Assembly (NCBI GenBank): GCA_016808115.1
Contig: JAEQBH010009509.1
Coordinates: 1 to 64,000 of the forward strand
Direction of reading: 5' to 3'
Length of the DNA: 64,000 nucleotides
Source: Tetrastigma voinierianum
Lineage: Eukaryota > Streptophyta > Magnoliopsida > Vitales > Vitaceae
The position numbers and the translations under genes were made by a program. The notes below the pieces were generated by a model, which had not been told where the DNA came from, ran no database searches, and saw nothing but the letters and a program-made list of their open reading frames with translations. This document shows positions 1 to 11,850 of this stretch, piece by piece. How positions within the stretch are numbered: the first letter of the stretch is position 1; each line of letters opens with the position of its first letter.

Positions 1-870
1 AAATGGTGGGGCTCTTCTCTGACCTTGATATTCATTTCTGCTTCCTTATCCTTGCTGCTGCTGTTGGAACCTTGGTGGTTCTTTGATATCCTTCTTGAGG
101 ATCTTTGTTCATGCCTTTGGCCTTGTGAGGCCCCTCCACCATATGAAAAATTTTCATAGTTCCTCAGTCTTTGGCGGATGATAGTGTCTTCCGGAAGGTT
201 ATGATTGGTTTTGAGCTTGATAACTTCTTAGCTCTCCCAGTACTTAACCTCCTCGGCATCATAAAAGCAGTTCTTCAGTCTGAGCCTCATCACTTCCTCT
301 GATAGTTCCCTCTCATTGCTCCTATTTGCTGAGCAGTGTGCATCTTCCTCTCTTGCTTGTCCATTCTATGCATGATGGCATCTAACTGCCTCCATGGGTG
401 TCGTCTTGCTCCGGCTCCATGACTCCTCTTCCTCTGCTTGATTACTTTTGAAAAACTCTGATGGAGCTTTCATATTGCATTTAGCCGGATCCTCAATCAT
501 ATCTCTTGCCTCTTCGGCTCTTCGTTTGAATGCTCCAGCGCTGACTTGTAATCATCACACTAAATGTATCTATTCAGGCATGACCACCTATATCCATCGG
601 GTCTTCAAAGTCTATCCATGCATCGGACATCTTTTCGACAACCTTTTGAATCTCTCCCATGCCATAAAGGCTCTCGTCTTCCCCTGCCGGAACCATGATT
701 ATACCTCCGTCTCTACGAGGTGAGTGATGGGGAAGAATCCTACCCAGATAGGCTTCTGGCTCCTCCCAAGTATCATGAACCATATGGTGGTATTCATACC
801 ATGTAGCTCGCGTATCTCTTAGAAGAAAATGGAAATAAATGCAATTTAATGACCTCACGGTCTCACCTCA
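1..870 (-). pseudogene. Gag relic of C1
   Basis: Minus-strand translation gives a broken Ty3/gypsy Gag. Near 840-800 the frame reads LLRDTRATWYE, the conserved Gag helix usually written LRDxAxxWW/Y. Near 165-110 it reads YENFSYGGGASQGQRH, the linker before the nucleocapsid in Athila-type Gag; C2 has HKNFSYGG at the matching place. Between them lies a basic, coiled-coil-like stretch. The largest open piece is only 94 codons (574-858) and stops interrupt the rest. Gag would assemble the cytoplasmic virus-like particle and package element RNA. The C-terminal part and any protease lie outside the window. Confidence 0.65.
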
Positions 871-1287
871 TTCAACTTTCTTGTGTTTGCCATTCGAAAC
901 CTTTGAGGATGCTCATTTAGGTCTTACGTGGGATGACCCGATGTAAGCTGTTGTTCTTGAACCATTATGTCGATCTTTAGTTCAAAATTATTTGCATCCA
1001 CTGAGAGTACATGCGATTCTTGAGTATTCATCATGAATAATAAGTCTCTAAAAGTCCTCCATTGTATCAGTGATTGGAGGCCATACAGAACAGCGTGTCT
1101 TTTCGATCACAGTGCGGCCTTTCATACGTCATAGGCGGGTTTTCGATCTTTTAAGCCTTTCTCAAGCTTCTTAGTGTTCTTTCTAGTTCAGTATCTGCTG
1201 TAATCAGATCAGTGTTCTTTTTCTTTTAAATGTCCAAATTAGTATTTCCTTATTTTGTCAGAATATTGATCTACCAAATTCTTTCGA
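871..1287 (-). other. Noncoding leader of C1
   Basis: This is the stretch between the gag relic and the inner primer-binding site. I see no long frame on the minus strand and no tandem repeat. It is the usual place for the retrotransposon leader and packaging signal, but nothing specific can be recognised. Confidence 0.5.
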
Positions 1288-1386
1288 TCCCCGACAACGG
1301 TGCCATAAAACTTGTTGACCAGACCAACAGACATGTACAAATTTATAACATCGCCAGACTATTGTCTAATCCCGGCAATAGGCGCC
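1288..1386 (-). other. Duplicated tRNA-Asp primer-binding site of C1
   Basis: The reverse complement of 1288-1305 reads TGGCACCGTTGTCGGGGA. This matches the complement of the plant tRNA-Asp 3' end (TGGCGCCGTTGCCGGGGA) at 16 of 18 positions. A second copy lies at 1371-1386 (TGGCGCCTATTGCCGGG). Both are followed by the same flank (ataaaacttgttg on the plus strand). The copy nearest the LTR is the likelier functional one. The duplication recurs, further multiplied, in C2. Confidence 0.75.
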
Positions 1387-2750
1387 ATAAAACTTGTTGG
1401 CCGTATATGTCTGCTTCTTTGATTAGTTCGAAGATTGTTTCCAATTGGGTAAATTGTTTCTTAGTGGTTTTTCATCCGTTATCTTGCCAAGTGCACGGGT
1501 CGACAAGTAGTAAATTGGATTTAAGTCGGATGCTCGATCCCACAGAGATCTCGAGAATTTTCAATCAACTACCCCAACTTCTCGAGCTACATACTATTTG
1601 GACTATAATGGACAATTTAGATATTAGATTAAAACCTTGAAATAATGAAAACCTAAAATAATATGAATGAATAACAAATGAATGACTCTTTGAAATAATG
1701 AAATGACAAATTTAGATTGAACAGTTATCTGTAAAGAGAACATTGAAAATAAAGCTATTGTGAATAATCAATTCCTACAGCTTGTATAGTAATTTTTGCT
1801 TTCTGAACCACAGATTTTAAAACTAGTCCAAGGAATGTGATAATGCAGCTGGATCTCTCCAAACCACCACAGTTCATCACTCACCTTTACCGTTTATCTC
1901 GAATACGATTAGGTTAGATAACTACTTTTAATCTGCGTAGCCTTGTTAGAACATTTTCTTTCCAATGCTTCATACCCATAACATGGTTTGTAAACAAGCT
2001 CCTTTGTATAGTCATTGCATGGGTTTACACCATCTTTAGTTCCTCTTCCTCCAAAATTAAACAGTCATTCTTCCTTGATTAGATGCGTGCTGTGCTGCGG
2101 GATTGAATTCACGATTCGAATTGAGGCGAACTCTGCATTCTTAAATTGATAACTCACTCGACTCATTCTCGGTTTCAAGTGAGAGGATGTCGATTTAATT
2201 ACGAAGCACATTAGATCTATCAATATCATAGGTTCCCATATCTTCTAGAAATTATTCATCACTCTCGAGATACTTCTGTGTCATGCCAGAGAACAAAATC
2301 AGAAACTTTTAGACGACCAGTTATGGAGTATAAGAAGTGACATTGGGATCAATTCCGGAAATCATAAGGCAGTAGTCAGAGATTTATAATGAAGTTCAGC
2401 AATATAATGAATAAAATTACGGAAAGATAATTTACGTTTGACCGCGTCATTTCAATGGGGCTGGGTTTCTAAATCAACTGGATTACATACATTGGCTTGT
2501 GATCAAAGAAAACCATTGTAAATCGAAGCGGTAGTTAAATCAAAAATTTATGCGAATTCAAACTACGACAGTAATTTGAAGAAATATAAATACGTTCAAC
2601 TACGCTACGATATTCAAATCAAATTTGGATAAATAAAATAATCTAAAATAAAAAAAACGAAGAAAGAAAATAAAGAAAATTAAAAATCACAGGGCAGCCG
2701 ACACTTGAATCCTTGATGCGCCAAGAGTTGCGTTCATTCGGTATGACCGT

Positions 2751-2760
2751 ATTTATAGGG
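2751..2760 (-). promoter_or_regulatory. TATA box of the C1 LTR
   Basis: Minus-strand CCCTATAAAT lies directly downstream, in element sense, of the GTCGCGAC array. This matches the C2 LTR, where a TATA-like box also sits just below its array. It is the likely start of genomic RNA transcription by host RNA polymerase II. Confidence 0.55.
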
Positions 2761-2890
2761 TTAAAGTCTGGGCTATAGTTGATGCATATTTTTGGACTGC
2801 GGGTCAAATAGCCTGTTGGTTGTTGATGACCGTGACGCCAATTCTTGCTCGCGCCTCACGTTGTCTTTAGTCATGTGAGTCTTTGTTTGA

Positions 2891-3390
2891 GTCGCGGCGT
2901 GTCTTTGGTGTAGGCGATGTCGCGGCGGCAGGGCGTCAGCGACCTTAGCTATGTGCATTTGATGTCGCGACGGCGGATGTTGTCAGCGACATAACTCGCG
3001 CCAGTAGGTATCGCGACCTGGATGTTGTAAGACGCAAGTCTTACAATTGATGTCGCGACAACTTTGGTGTTTATCGCGACCTTCTTCTTACCAATGTTAG
3101 CGTGCTTGAATGATGTCGCGACTTCCCTTCTGTGTAGTTGATGTCGCGACAGCTTGATCTTGTCGCGACCTTCTTTTTAGTGCATCTGATGTTGCGACCA
3201 TTAGTTTCCTTGCAAACTGATGTCCACATTTACCGCCCCGATCTTTGAGAGTCGCGACCGCATAACTTTGAAGCGATGTTCGCGACCTAAATGTTGATCA
3301 TTTTTTAGCTCTGTCAGCGACTTCTTTTGTTAATAGGCATCATATTCATCTTGAGTTAAGTCTGTAAAACCTCTTAATGATGTCGCGGCG
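2891..3390. repeat. GTCGCGAC palindrome array, C1 U3
   Basis: About a dozen copies of the 8-bp palindrome GTCGCGAC or one-base variants (GTCGCGGC, ATCGCGAC, TTCGCGAC) occur here, often as GATGTCGCGAC, spaced irregularly at roughly 25-60 bp. The DNA between copies is not repeated. The array sits upstream of the TATA box in element sense, where enhancers are expected. It is not a CRISPR array: the motif is too short and the spacing irregular. Confidence 0.75.
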
Positions 3391-3821
3391 TATTCTTCTT
3401 CTTCATCAATTTGCGGTTATTTTACCTTGAGCTCCTTTCACGCATGACTCGCTTTGTCTTTAGTTATGCTTCAGTGCGGCCGGACTTTGTAATTAACCGA
3501 AGATGCATTTTGATTGTCAAAGCTTATGACATCAAATTCTTTAATCCTTTTATAGCTACTCTTCGCTGCGACTATTGACCACATTCTGTCGATGTACGTG
3601 CGCGCTATTTTTACACATTTTACTTTCTTTTTCAATTTCTGTTGCCGTGAATTAGGTGAAGATATTCCATATTTCTACATATTAATCAGTCTTTTTATAT
3701 AAAAATCAATCAGAAAAATGGACTGAAAATAGATGACTTTTAAGCTCATCAATTATTCTCATTTAAACTCAGAAAAATGTATTAAAAATCTCATGAGTTT
3801 TTTGACTCATCAAATTGCTCA

Positions 3822-5421
3822 GTAGGGAAGGCGTAGCCACTAAACTTCCATGCGTCATTGTAGTAACATGGTATCCTGATCTGATCCTCTGCTACTCTAG
3901 GAAACTATACTAGTAATACTCCTGTGACTTTCGACTAAGTGCATCAGCCACCACGTTTGCCTTACCGAGATGGTAATGCAAAGTGAAGTCATAATCCTCT
4001 AGATATTCCATCCATCTACGTTGCCTCGTGTTGAGGTCACAGCCCATGTAAGGCATACTTCGGACTTTGTGGTGCGAGAAAGCTCATCTTGTTCCTATAT
4101 AGATAGTGGCACCAAATCTTCAAGGAAAAGACGATGGCCTTGACTCCCATGTGTATGTGAGGTAGTGCGCTCGTGATTCTTCAGCGCGTGAGCATAGCCA
4201 CTGCCCTCTGGATGCATCAACACATCACAGTCCTTCCTTGAGCATCAGACTGCCAAAGTACTCCTGTCCCTTTCGGGACTCACCGAATAGGCTGAGTAAT
4301 CCTCCGTTCAATTCTGGAATGCCCCTCACAGTCATTCCACTACAACTTTACCTCATAGGATGCCAGCTGGATCATAGGTCTTTGCTAGCTGGGAGAAATC
4401 CTCAATGAACCTCCTGTAATATCAGTAATCCCAAGTAATGCATCTCAAAGAACCAGGACCCGGCCCCTCCCAGCTCTCATGACCTCTCGGCCTTCTGGGA
4501 CTCTTGACCACGCTGATGAGCACGACCTCCATTAAATCTCACATAACAAGCTAAAATTCACACTTGCTGAATTCCGCGTGGCCGATGGTCTCTCGAGTAT
4601 GGAAGGCGACAATTATAATTATAACATGATCCTCCTCTATCTCAGAGTATATCAAGATATCGTCCACGGCTTTGCTTGAGTCTAGTAGGGTGGAATACCC
4701 TGCATAGATCCATGAATATTCTTTGGTGCATTTATTGTCTGGAGGCATCAACGTGAACTTCAATTCCCATCTGGCTTTCGCGCGCGTCTTAAGGGATATC
4801 ATCTCACAACTCTCTCAGCGATGAGCTGGGTGGGATATCTTAGGCCCACACCAGCACCCTCTCAACTGATCAAACAAATCATCAATCCTCGGTAAAGGAT
4901 CTCGAATTCTTGATCGTCACCCTATTCAATTGTCGGTAGTTAATGCACAATCGAAGGGTCTTATCCTTTTTCTTAGCAAACGAGGCAGACACCCAGGTGA
5001 AGTGCGCAAGTCTCATAGAAACCCTTATCAATAATCACGTATCACGGACCTTGAGTTCCTGTAACTATTTGGCGCCACATCTATCACGAGTCATAGAAAT
5101 GGGCAGCGTGCCGGGTGTGGCTTCCCGATGGCCAAGTCACATCCTCCCCGGGAGTAATCCCGGAATGCAATACGGAAAACGTCCTCGAGCTCACATACCA
5201 CCGGTAGACTCAAGCCACATCTGCCTTGTCCTCGGTAAAAACTACTTAACGACCTATCAGCGTACGTGCCACCTAGAGTCATACACAGCCCGAGGTCAAG
5301 CATCATGCTTATCCCCCTGAAATGTAATACGAATACCATCATGTGTGTAAGCAGTAACCCTCCTACGATCACAATCAATGACTACCCGGTGTGCCGTCAA
5401 CCAATCCATGGCAAGAATGAC
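3822..5421 (-). pseudogene. Chromovirus T, piece a: RT and RNase H relic
   Basis: Minus-strand translation follows Tekay/Del-type pol. From right to left it shows the end of protease (VILAMDWL, then a spacer with VVCELEDVF at about 5190-5160), the RT box VDDILIYSE near 4667-4642 with SKCEF at its end (about 4560), and the RNase H end TRQRRWMEYLEDYDF and KANVVADALSRK (about 4030-3920). Stops and frameshifts occur throughout, so it cannot make enzyme. Integrase and the 3' LTR are missing because C1 begins at 3822. The left end of this piece joins the protease at 13823-14368 once element A and one copy of its target duplication are removed. Confidence 0.85.
5417..5421. repeat. Target-site duplication ATGAC, left copy (element A)
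   Basis: ATGAC at 5417-5421 is repeated at 13823-13827, just outside the two outer LTR ends of element A. Joining the flanks restores the chromovirus protease frame GLDVILAMDW, which confirms the insertion independently. Confidence 0.85.
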
Positions 5422-6728
5422 TAATTCATTTTAGAGCCCAGTAGGTGTTCGGAATCAACAAAATTTATATCCTAGGAATCCAACTACTGACGTAGCAAAG
5501 CTACTACAATATAGTGGCTCTAGGGTCGAAAACGGGGATGGGTTTTCTTCTTGAGATAAGAGTTACAGTGCATTGAAAATGGTGTTTTATCGTTGGATCT
5601 TTTAGGGTTTGTGAAAAACAGTGTGGGTGAATGGTTGAAAACTTGAAACAACTTGAAGTAAAAAGTTAAGAGAGGGAATTCCTTGAAGTCTCGTACCAGG
5701 CTTAGGGTTATAAGTTAGCAGAGCATGTCCTCGGGTCTTTTTCCTCGCGTTGGGGAGCATGACATATAGTCATTTCCCGAACCGGATCTTCATTTAACTT
5801 TAAAACCTAAACCCTAAAATTTTTCCTCTTCAAAGATGGCATTTAATGAGCATAAACGCTCTAAGCGGGTGAGAACACCTCCCCAAACCTACCCTTGTTA
5901 ACTAATAGGAGGCAGCTAAGCTGGCATCGGTGGGTCTAATGATAAGCATCCATTGAACCAGCTTGCTAAATACACGTTAGAAACATGCCTAAAGATTTAA
6001 CCTAAAGGTGAAGCGGGAACCTGAATACCCTTAAATACAAACATGAAAGCATGAGAACATGCGGCTTGCCTCGAAAACCGACCTTGCAGGTGGCCTTCCC
6101 TTCAAGGGATGGGGGTTTTAGTAGAGCATTGCTTCATTTGTCATCATCAAGGGGTGTTTGGTAAGAGAGAAAATGCAAGAAAGTGAAGGAAAGGGAGATG
6201 CTTCGTGCCTAATTTTATTGATTAATTGATGGACTGAAAGTTGATTGATTTACAAACAAGGCGAGGCTTATAGGTGCTCCGATTATAAGGAAATTACAAA
6301 ATGTGCAAATGAACCAAGAAGAAATTACATCAAGAAATGACTTGTATAAAACCCTGGCGGGTGCGGTCCTTGATGAGTGCGGGTGGCTTAGTGTTGCGAA
6401 TTTTGTGACTGCGAGAGGTACCGATTCACAATTTTCACAGCCTGAGATTTCCTTGAGCTCTCCTTCTCTTCAACATTTTTTGCTCCAAATTTCCTCTGGT
6501 TCGATCATGCATCTTCGAATTCAGCTCGGGTTCATCGTGTTTGAATCGAATTGAAGATAATTAGATATTTGCCTTGCAAAACTACAATAATAGAGCTACA
6601 AAACATGATCAGTAGTAGGGTCGGGACCTTAATGTATCAATTAGGTGGGTTCGTCGATTGAATGCGCAAAGTGCTTAAAACACACTATCATGAGGGCTCG
6701 AAATAACCTTATTTTGGTACCTAATCCT
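5422..6728 (-). repeat. 3' LTR of element A
   Basis: It is the minus-strand copy of the family LTR, about 1.3 kb. On the plus strand it opens with the U5 end (taattcattttagagc, then gttcggaatcaacaaaatt) and ends near 6728 where the TGATTAGTGC tip is decayed to cctaatcc. The TTCGC array is much reduced compared with other copies. Its partner is 12483-13822, which shares details such as the phrase gaaagttgattgatttacaaac. Confidence 0.8.
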
Positions 6729-7868
6729 TCCCAATAGACACATTTCTAGTCCATAATGATAAAAGAAGGAAGATCATTACAGGCTATATATATATATGCA
6801 AAGGGTTGTCTTGTCAAAGAGTGTGTATAAGTGAGGCCTTACCTTACGGTATGAAAACTTGAAACCGCATAAAACCACGGAAGAATGAGTGCCCATGGAG
6901 CAGAGTTTGGTAGTGTTCATTCCAAGGAAATCAACCTGAACTTCCACCAAAATCTAAGTGGTTATGTGATCGGTTTGTACAGTAAGCTAAAAATTACTCT
7001 TCCCCACATTGAACTACTACCAAGGCCTTGGAAATTTGGTGACCATCTGAAATATAGATTTAGTTCCGGCTCTTATTGCACTTCTATTGTATTGTAGGGT
7101 GCGATCTTTGGCTTCGACTTCACCAAAGTCGGGTGTAGCGAGGATCCAGATGACTCCCGACCCAGTGCAAGGTTTTAGGGCGTAGTCAAAGGATCACTTC
7201 GAACACTAACTCGTGTTTCACCCCGGACTTGAATGATTTTTTAGAATCAGCCTCTGACTCGCTAAACTCCACTATCCACCCGTATGGCGAGCAAGTCGAT
7301 GGCTCCCGACCCGGTTAGCTTAAGGCACAGGCTTTAAGAGCTTCGCCGTATACCCCTCGGACCTTTCTCGGGTTGAGCGAGAAGCAGCGGCTTTCTATTC
7401 TCTTTTCTTTTCTTTCTTTTGGAAGACACATTGGCCCCTTCTTTCTTGGGGAACTCTAACCTAGTAAAGGTCGTCAGCGAAAAGCTAAGGCGGTTTCTGG
7501 CAGGGGGATGCGGTACTTAGCACATTGACTAAGAATTTAATGCCTTATATTGTGTGGCTGAATGGTGGAAGACGAGGGTGAATTACTAGGGTCTTCAACT
7601 AACCAACAACTTCGATCAAGCATGGAGTAGTCTAGCATTGATGGTAGCATACGAGTGCTTGATTTTCAATTTACAGGATAGAGCGAAACCAACTAAAATG
7701 AGAGCGAGATGGGATACGAAAGTGTAGAAAATAGAGTTGTACTATTATATATATAAGGTGTGTTTCCATGAAATTTTAGCTTTTGCCTGAAAATTAAACG
7801 TGAGCCTCTAAACATAAAAAATGGGCTGCTAAGCGGGTGTAGTGCAAGAAAAGCGTCAACGGTATGAA
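6729..7868 (-). other. 3' noncoding region of element A
   Basis: This is homologous to 10743-11850, 39888-41225 and 49888-50960, and in inverted form to 21060-22217 and 60816-62178. Recognisable parts are the phrase aaggaaatcaacctgaacttcc near 6925, two related blocks around gatgactcccgacc (near 7150 and 7300), and a pyrimidine tract near 7400-7430 that reads as purines in element sense. No coding frame is seen. In element sense it lies between the last gene and the polypurine tract. Confidence 0.65.
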
Positions 7869-8326
7869 CTAAGCCAGAACACTAAGCTCTCCCCTGACCA
7901 AGTATGCCATCATGTGCGATGGTGTATGTGAGAAGTTAGCGGAGGAGTAGTACCTCCCGCCCGATTGGGTGGGTGATGAAGAATCATCCTCGGCTTGAGC
8001 GGGATGAGGTCTTTCTTTGAAGTGGGCTGATGTTATTCTTGCTTCCGGTACATCCGGGGGATCTGCGGGGCTGGTGGTGGAGGGGCGATCCTGTTGGGAG
8101 GGGTGGGCTGCGACTGAGCGGGGGCATGTGAGGAAGACAGCCCGGGAGGCCACTGGTGACCTCTGGTGCATGAGGATAACTGATTCTTGTCTTTAGAATG
8201 GCGAGTCTGAGCCGTGGTTGCCTCGGTGAAGTCATCTATCTGCGGAGTAGCATGGAGATTTGCAAATGAAGCCGCGTGGCGGAGAGTGTGCGGGCTACTC
8301 CGTGATTCTGAGTCCAGTATAGATGG
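7869..8326 (-). pseudogene. ORF tail of element A, proline-rich
   Basis: Two overlapping minus-strand frames (7869-8171, 100 codons; 7984-8235, 83 codons) are rich in Pro, Ser, Thr and His, with runs such as STTSPADPPDVPEA. The location matches the C-terminal end of the GC-rich ORF of N1, which has a comparable SSPPSPPPTAPAPTD linker (about 20540-20580). I read it as the remains of the same gene, and therefore A as an N-type element. The similarity is in composition and position more than residue by residue, so the assignment is tentative. It is cut off by the LTR starting at 8327. Confidence 0.4.
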
Positions 8327-9255
8327 TGATTAGTGCCCGAAGTCTTTATTTTAATTTTTATTCAAGATAGGTTTTGAGGTGCTTTTTGCGCACTAATCAT
8401 ATTAATTAAGCGATTAGTGTGTGCGGTCTACTTAGTTTCACTTAATTCCATTTCGAGGATTTGTTTTGGTAATTTTACGAGGTTTTCGTGCCTCAAACAA
8501 ATTAGTTTGAGTTTGATGTCGAATGCCGAATGCGAGGATTCACAGTGATTCGACCGAGAAATGTGAAGACAAAGTAAAGAATAAGAAGTCTTGAGAAGAG
8601 GATCACGGTGAGCAAAACGAGAGCTTGAGAAATCGAGTTTTATTATGATTGCAAAATTTATTGGGATTGTAGAAATTTCGCAATCATGAAAATTTCGCGA
8701 TCCCCCAGCGAGGTGAATTTCGGCCTTTAGCGGGAAATTTATTAACTAGCTGGCCTATTGTGCCTAGTGAAATTTTCGGTTCGCTATCTCCTGAAATTTC
8801 GCTAGGCTAGCGAAATTTTTGCTATGCTATGAAATTTTCGCTATCTTCAGAAAATCCCCATAGCGAATTCACTCCCCGTGTGTTTTGGTATTTTTGATCC
8901 CAAAGCGACCCGTTTGATTAATTACCATTTGTCCTTATTGTAATATTATATTTTAGGCATTTTGGTATTTCACACATTTGGGTTGGCTATATAAGCCACC
9001 TTATAACTTTGTAACCCTAACTTCATTTTCAGTCAAGCTTTCAGCGCAGCTTTTGCTTTAGGTTGCAGTTGCTCTCTTCTCTCTCTTCTTTCTCTCATTT
9101 TCTCGGCTGCGAACACACTTATGGGGATGACAACTCGAGGGATGTATAAGCCCCTTTCCTTGAAGGGAGGTCAGCGGGTGGAGGAGGTTTGGAGTTAAGT
9201 TTTCATGCCTCATTTATCTGCTTGCATTTATGAGCATTTAAGCTCCTGTGTCTCA
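8327..9255 (+). repeat. Plus-strand family LTR fragment
   Basis: It begins exactly at TGATTAGTGCCCGAAG with the terminal hairpin (8327-8399), contains the TTCGC array (about 8690-8875), a TATA box (GGCTATATAAG, about 8985), the TC-rich leader, and stops about 930 bp in, where a minus-strand LTR begins at 9256. The missing 3' third is not found nearby, so this is a truncated LTR rather than a simple split copy. Confidence 0.75.
8690..8875. repeat. TTCGC/GCGAA motif array
   Basis: Repeated gaaatttcgc, tagcgaaattt and attttcgctat units occur in both orientations, forming short inverted repeats around AT-rich centres. The array sits in U3, about 100 bp upstream of the TATA box. Confidence 0.7.
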
Positions 9256-10742
9256 TGATTCGTGCAGAGTAGGGTGATTCGGAATCAGCAATATTTGTAT
9301 CCTATATTCCTCTCACACTACTTGTAGTCAGCTCTTCTTGATGATATAGTGAATCTATGAAGTCGAACCATAGGGGTCGTTTCTTAGTCTGAATGATTTA
9401 AGTGAAGTCAAAATGGTAGAATTAAATTTGGATTTTAAGGGTTTTGTGAAAGCAGTGGGTGTGGTTAGTTACTGTTGAAAATAAATAAAATAAAATGTAA
9501 AATAGAACTCCAGCAGGCATTGGGCCAGCGGGTTTAAGGAGTCTAGAGCTAGCAGAGAGGTCCACAGGGTTAATTTCCTCGGCGTTGGGGAGGATGACAT
9601 ATGATCATCTCGACCGGATCTTCATTAACTTTATGATAACCTAATAATTTTCCTTTTGATAGAAAGCATTTATTTAACACATTTATGGTTCCCTACGATG
9701 AGAAATCTAACCCCCTTAACCTACACCTCGTTAACAAGTAAATGGCAACTAATGGATATTAGTGTCTAAACTAAGAATACACTAAACCCTAAAAGCTTAC
9801 TTATTGTAAAGAAAGTACATCAGAGCTTTAAACTAGAGTTGGAAATTAGGAACCAAAATGTCAAAACTGCTGCGTGAAAACGAGGAGGAACCACCGGCCT
9901 TGGATGATCCTACCCCCCAGCAACCTTCCCTTCAAGGAGGAAAGGGTTTTGTAAGCTCATCCTCAGTTGTCATCCTTGGAGGTGTCTTGAAAGTGAGAGA
10001 AAGAAGAGAGAAAAGAGAAAAGCTGAGCAAGGTATGCGTGTATTAGAAGATTGAAAGTTAGGGTTACAAAAAGCTATAAGTTGGCTTATATAGCCAACAA
10101 AAATGTGTGAAATACCAAAAATACCTAAAATACATTATTACAATAGGGACAAAATGGTAAAAATACAAAACGAGGTCGTTTGGAACCAAAACACAGGGGG
10201 ATGATTTTATTTATCACGATGAATTTCGCTAGCATAGTGAAAATAAAAACATAACGAAATTCAAAATTTTTAAGCTGTACACGATCAAATTTAAGCTAAG
10301 CTAAGCGAAATTTCGCTAGCTTAGCGAAAATTGTGCATAAAATTTTAATTTTTAAGCTATGCCATGATAACTTTAAGCTATCTTGCGAAAAGCGTGCATA
10401 ACAAATCCACATTCCACTGCATCCTGCGACCTCACTGATTCTCTCTTGCATCCTGCAACCTGCTTTCAGAATCCTCTTCTTTTCTTATTTCTTCTATTTT
10501 ATGCTCTTCTTTTCTCACGGTCTCACGATCTATTATGTTGAGTTTATTCGAATTCTTCATGTTTGGATCATTTCAATGATATTTATTGTATGATTAATAA
10601 ATGAACTACAAAAATTGCCACAAAATCGTCAATAGAATCAGGGACCTTAATGTGTAAATTAGGTTAATTAGAATGATTAGTATACAAAAGCATAAACTAC
10701 GCCAATAAATAGGGTTGAAATAATAACTTTGGGTACTAATCA
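9256..10742 (-). repeat. Complete minus-strand family LTR inside A
   Basis: The plus strand starts TGATTCGTGC and ends GGTACTAATCA, then continues into the complementary polypurine tract (cacccccat), so this is a 3' LTR of a minus-strand element. Length is 1487 bp. It contains a TTCGC array at about 10220-10400 and a minus-strand TATA box (cttatatagccaac, about 10083). Its own 5' LTR is missing, probably lost in the deletion that ended near 12000-12250. Confidence 0.8.
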
Positions 10743-11850
10743 CACCCCCATTTACATTATTAGTCCATAGCAATGAAAGAAAGAAAGAAGAACATCTAAG
10801 CGATAACAAAATAACGATTCGGAAAAATTATATTTCAGAAAGGTTGTGGATGAGTAATGCCTAACCACATAGTAGAATCATCAAAATTAAATTAATCCGA
10901 TAAGCGTCATGAGAGAATGAATGTCATCTGAATTTAAGTATCAAAAGAGCCTCCTTCTTGGTAAGATCAACCAAAACTTCCACCTGAAAATCTAAGTGTT
11001 TTGTTTGATCGACTCAATGATAAACTATCATGCCTCTCCCCAGCCTAGCTACTACCACGACCTAGCATGATACCCATTTCAAATAAATCAAGGACCCACC
11101 TTATTCCTGATTCTTTTTGTGTTGTAGGGTGCAATCTTGAGAATCGACCTCACGAAGTCCATGTAGCGGGGATGCAGGTGACTCCCGACGATTAAAACCC
11201 AGGGCGCGAGTCACGCGAGATCTTTGCGACCACGCTCTCCGGGTTTCACCGGACTTGAATGATTCGAGACTCCGGCTACAACACTTGCTCCACCTATCCA
11301 CCCATGGCGAACCTTTAAGTGGTGGCTCCAAGCCCGGTGAAGGTTTAGAGCCTTAGGGCTTTAAAACTTCGCCGTATACCCCTCGGGCCGTGCTCGGGTT
11401 TGAGGCAAAGCATTGCAATATTTATTATTTTATTGCCGCCTTTTCTTTTTCTCTTTTTTTTTTTTTCGAACGCATTGGCCTTCTTTCCACATGGTCCCTT
11501 AACTTTATTAAAGGCGTCGATGAAACTAGGGTAGGTTATGCGAGTAAAGGAGAGGTTCTTGTGATTTTCGACCTATCATTGAAACTTCAATATTGCTCGT
11601 GTGTGGTTAGCTAAAGGTGGAAGAAAAATATTTAAGCGGCCGAAATTCAACTAATCATCCACTCAATTAGGCATGGAACCGATCTAACGTAATAGAATTG
11701 GACAAATTTTTCAATTTTTTTCAAACCTTAAATTTAGGCGAATCCTGAAATTTGGTTGCAAAAAGCGAGGTCGAATTTTGAAAAAGTAATTTGTATGGTA
11801 TAACATCTTTATAGAAGAGACCCGACAAATATACTGAACATCACAAAATG
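10743..11850 (-). other. 3' noncoding region attached to the inner LTR
   Basis: This is homologous to the other 3' noncoding regions of the family, including the gatgcaggtgactcccgac block near 11170, the related block near 11310, the cgccgtatacccctcggg phrase near 11372, and a pyrimidine run at 11440-11466. No intact frame is seen. Confidence 0.6.

Larger units (their letters stand above)
1..3821 (-). mobile_element. C1: 5' part of an Athila-like Ty3/gypsy element
   Basis: Read on the minus strand, the order is LTR (outer end at 3821), primer-binding site, leader, then gag running off the window start. The LTR begins TGAGCAATTTGATGAGTC and abuts chromovirus pol at 3822, so C1 either inserted into chromovirus T or joined it by deletion; no target duplication can be tested because the other end lies outside the window. 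It shares gag motif, tRNA-Asp PBS duplication and GTCGCGAC array with C2 at 28107-33200, so the two belong to one family. Clade placement is inference from PBS and gag motifs. Confidence 0.8.
1400..3821 (-). repeat. 5' LTR of C1
   Basis: The outer end is sharp at 3821 (TGAGCAATTTG in element sense). The inner end is uncertain, between about 1387 and 1500, and contains the phrase ccaagtgcacgggtcg seen in many plant gypsy LTRs and repeated in C2 near 30750. In element sense the order is U3 with a palindrome array (3390-2891), a TATA box at 2760-2751, then R/U5. Length is about 2.4 kb. The partner LTR is outside the window, so insertion age cannot be estimated. Confidence 0.65.

Noticed and set aside
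1230..1640. 136-codon plus-strand frame as a gene
   Set aside because: It runs across the primer-binding sites and LTR end of C1 on the opposite strand, has no recognisable domain, and is broken in the homologous part of C2.
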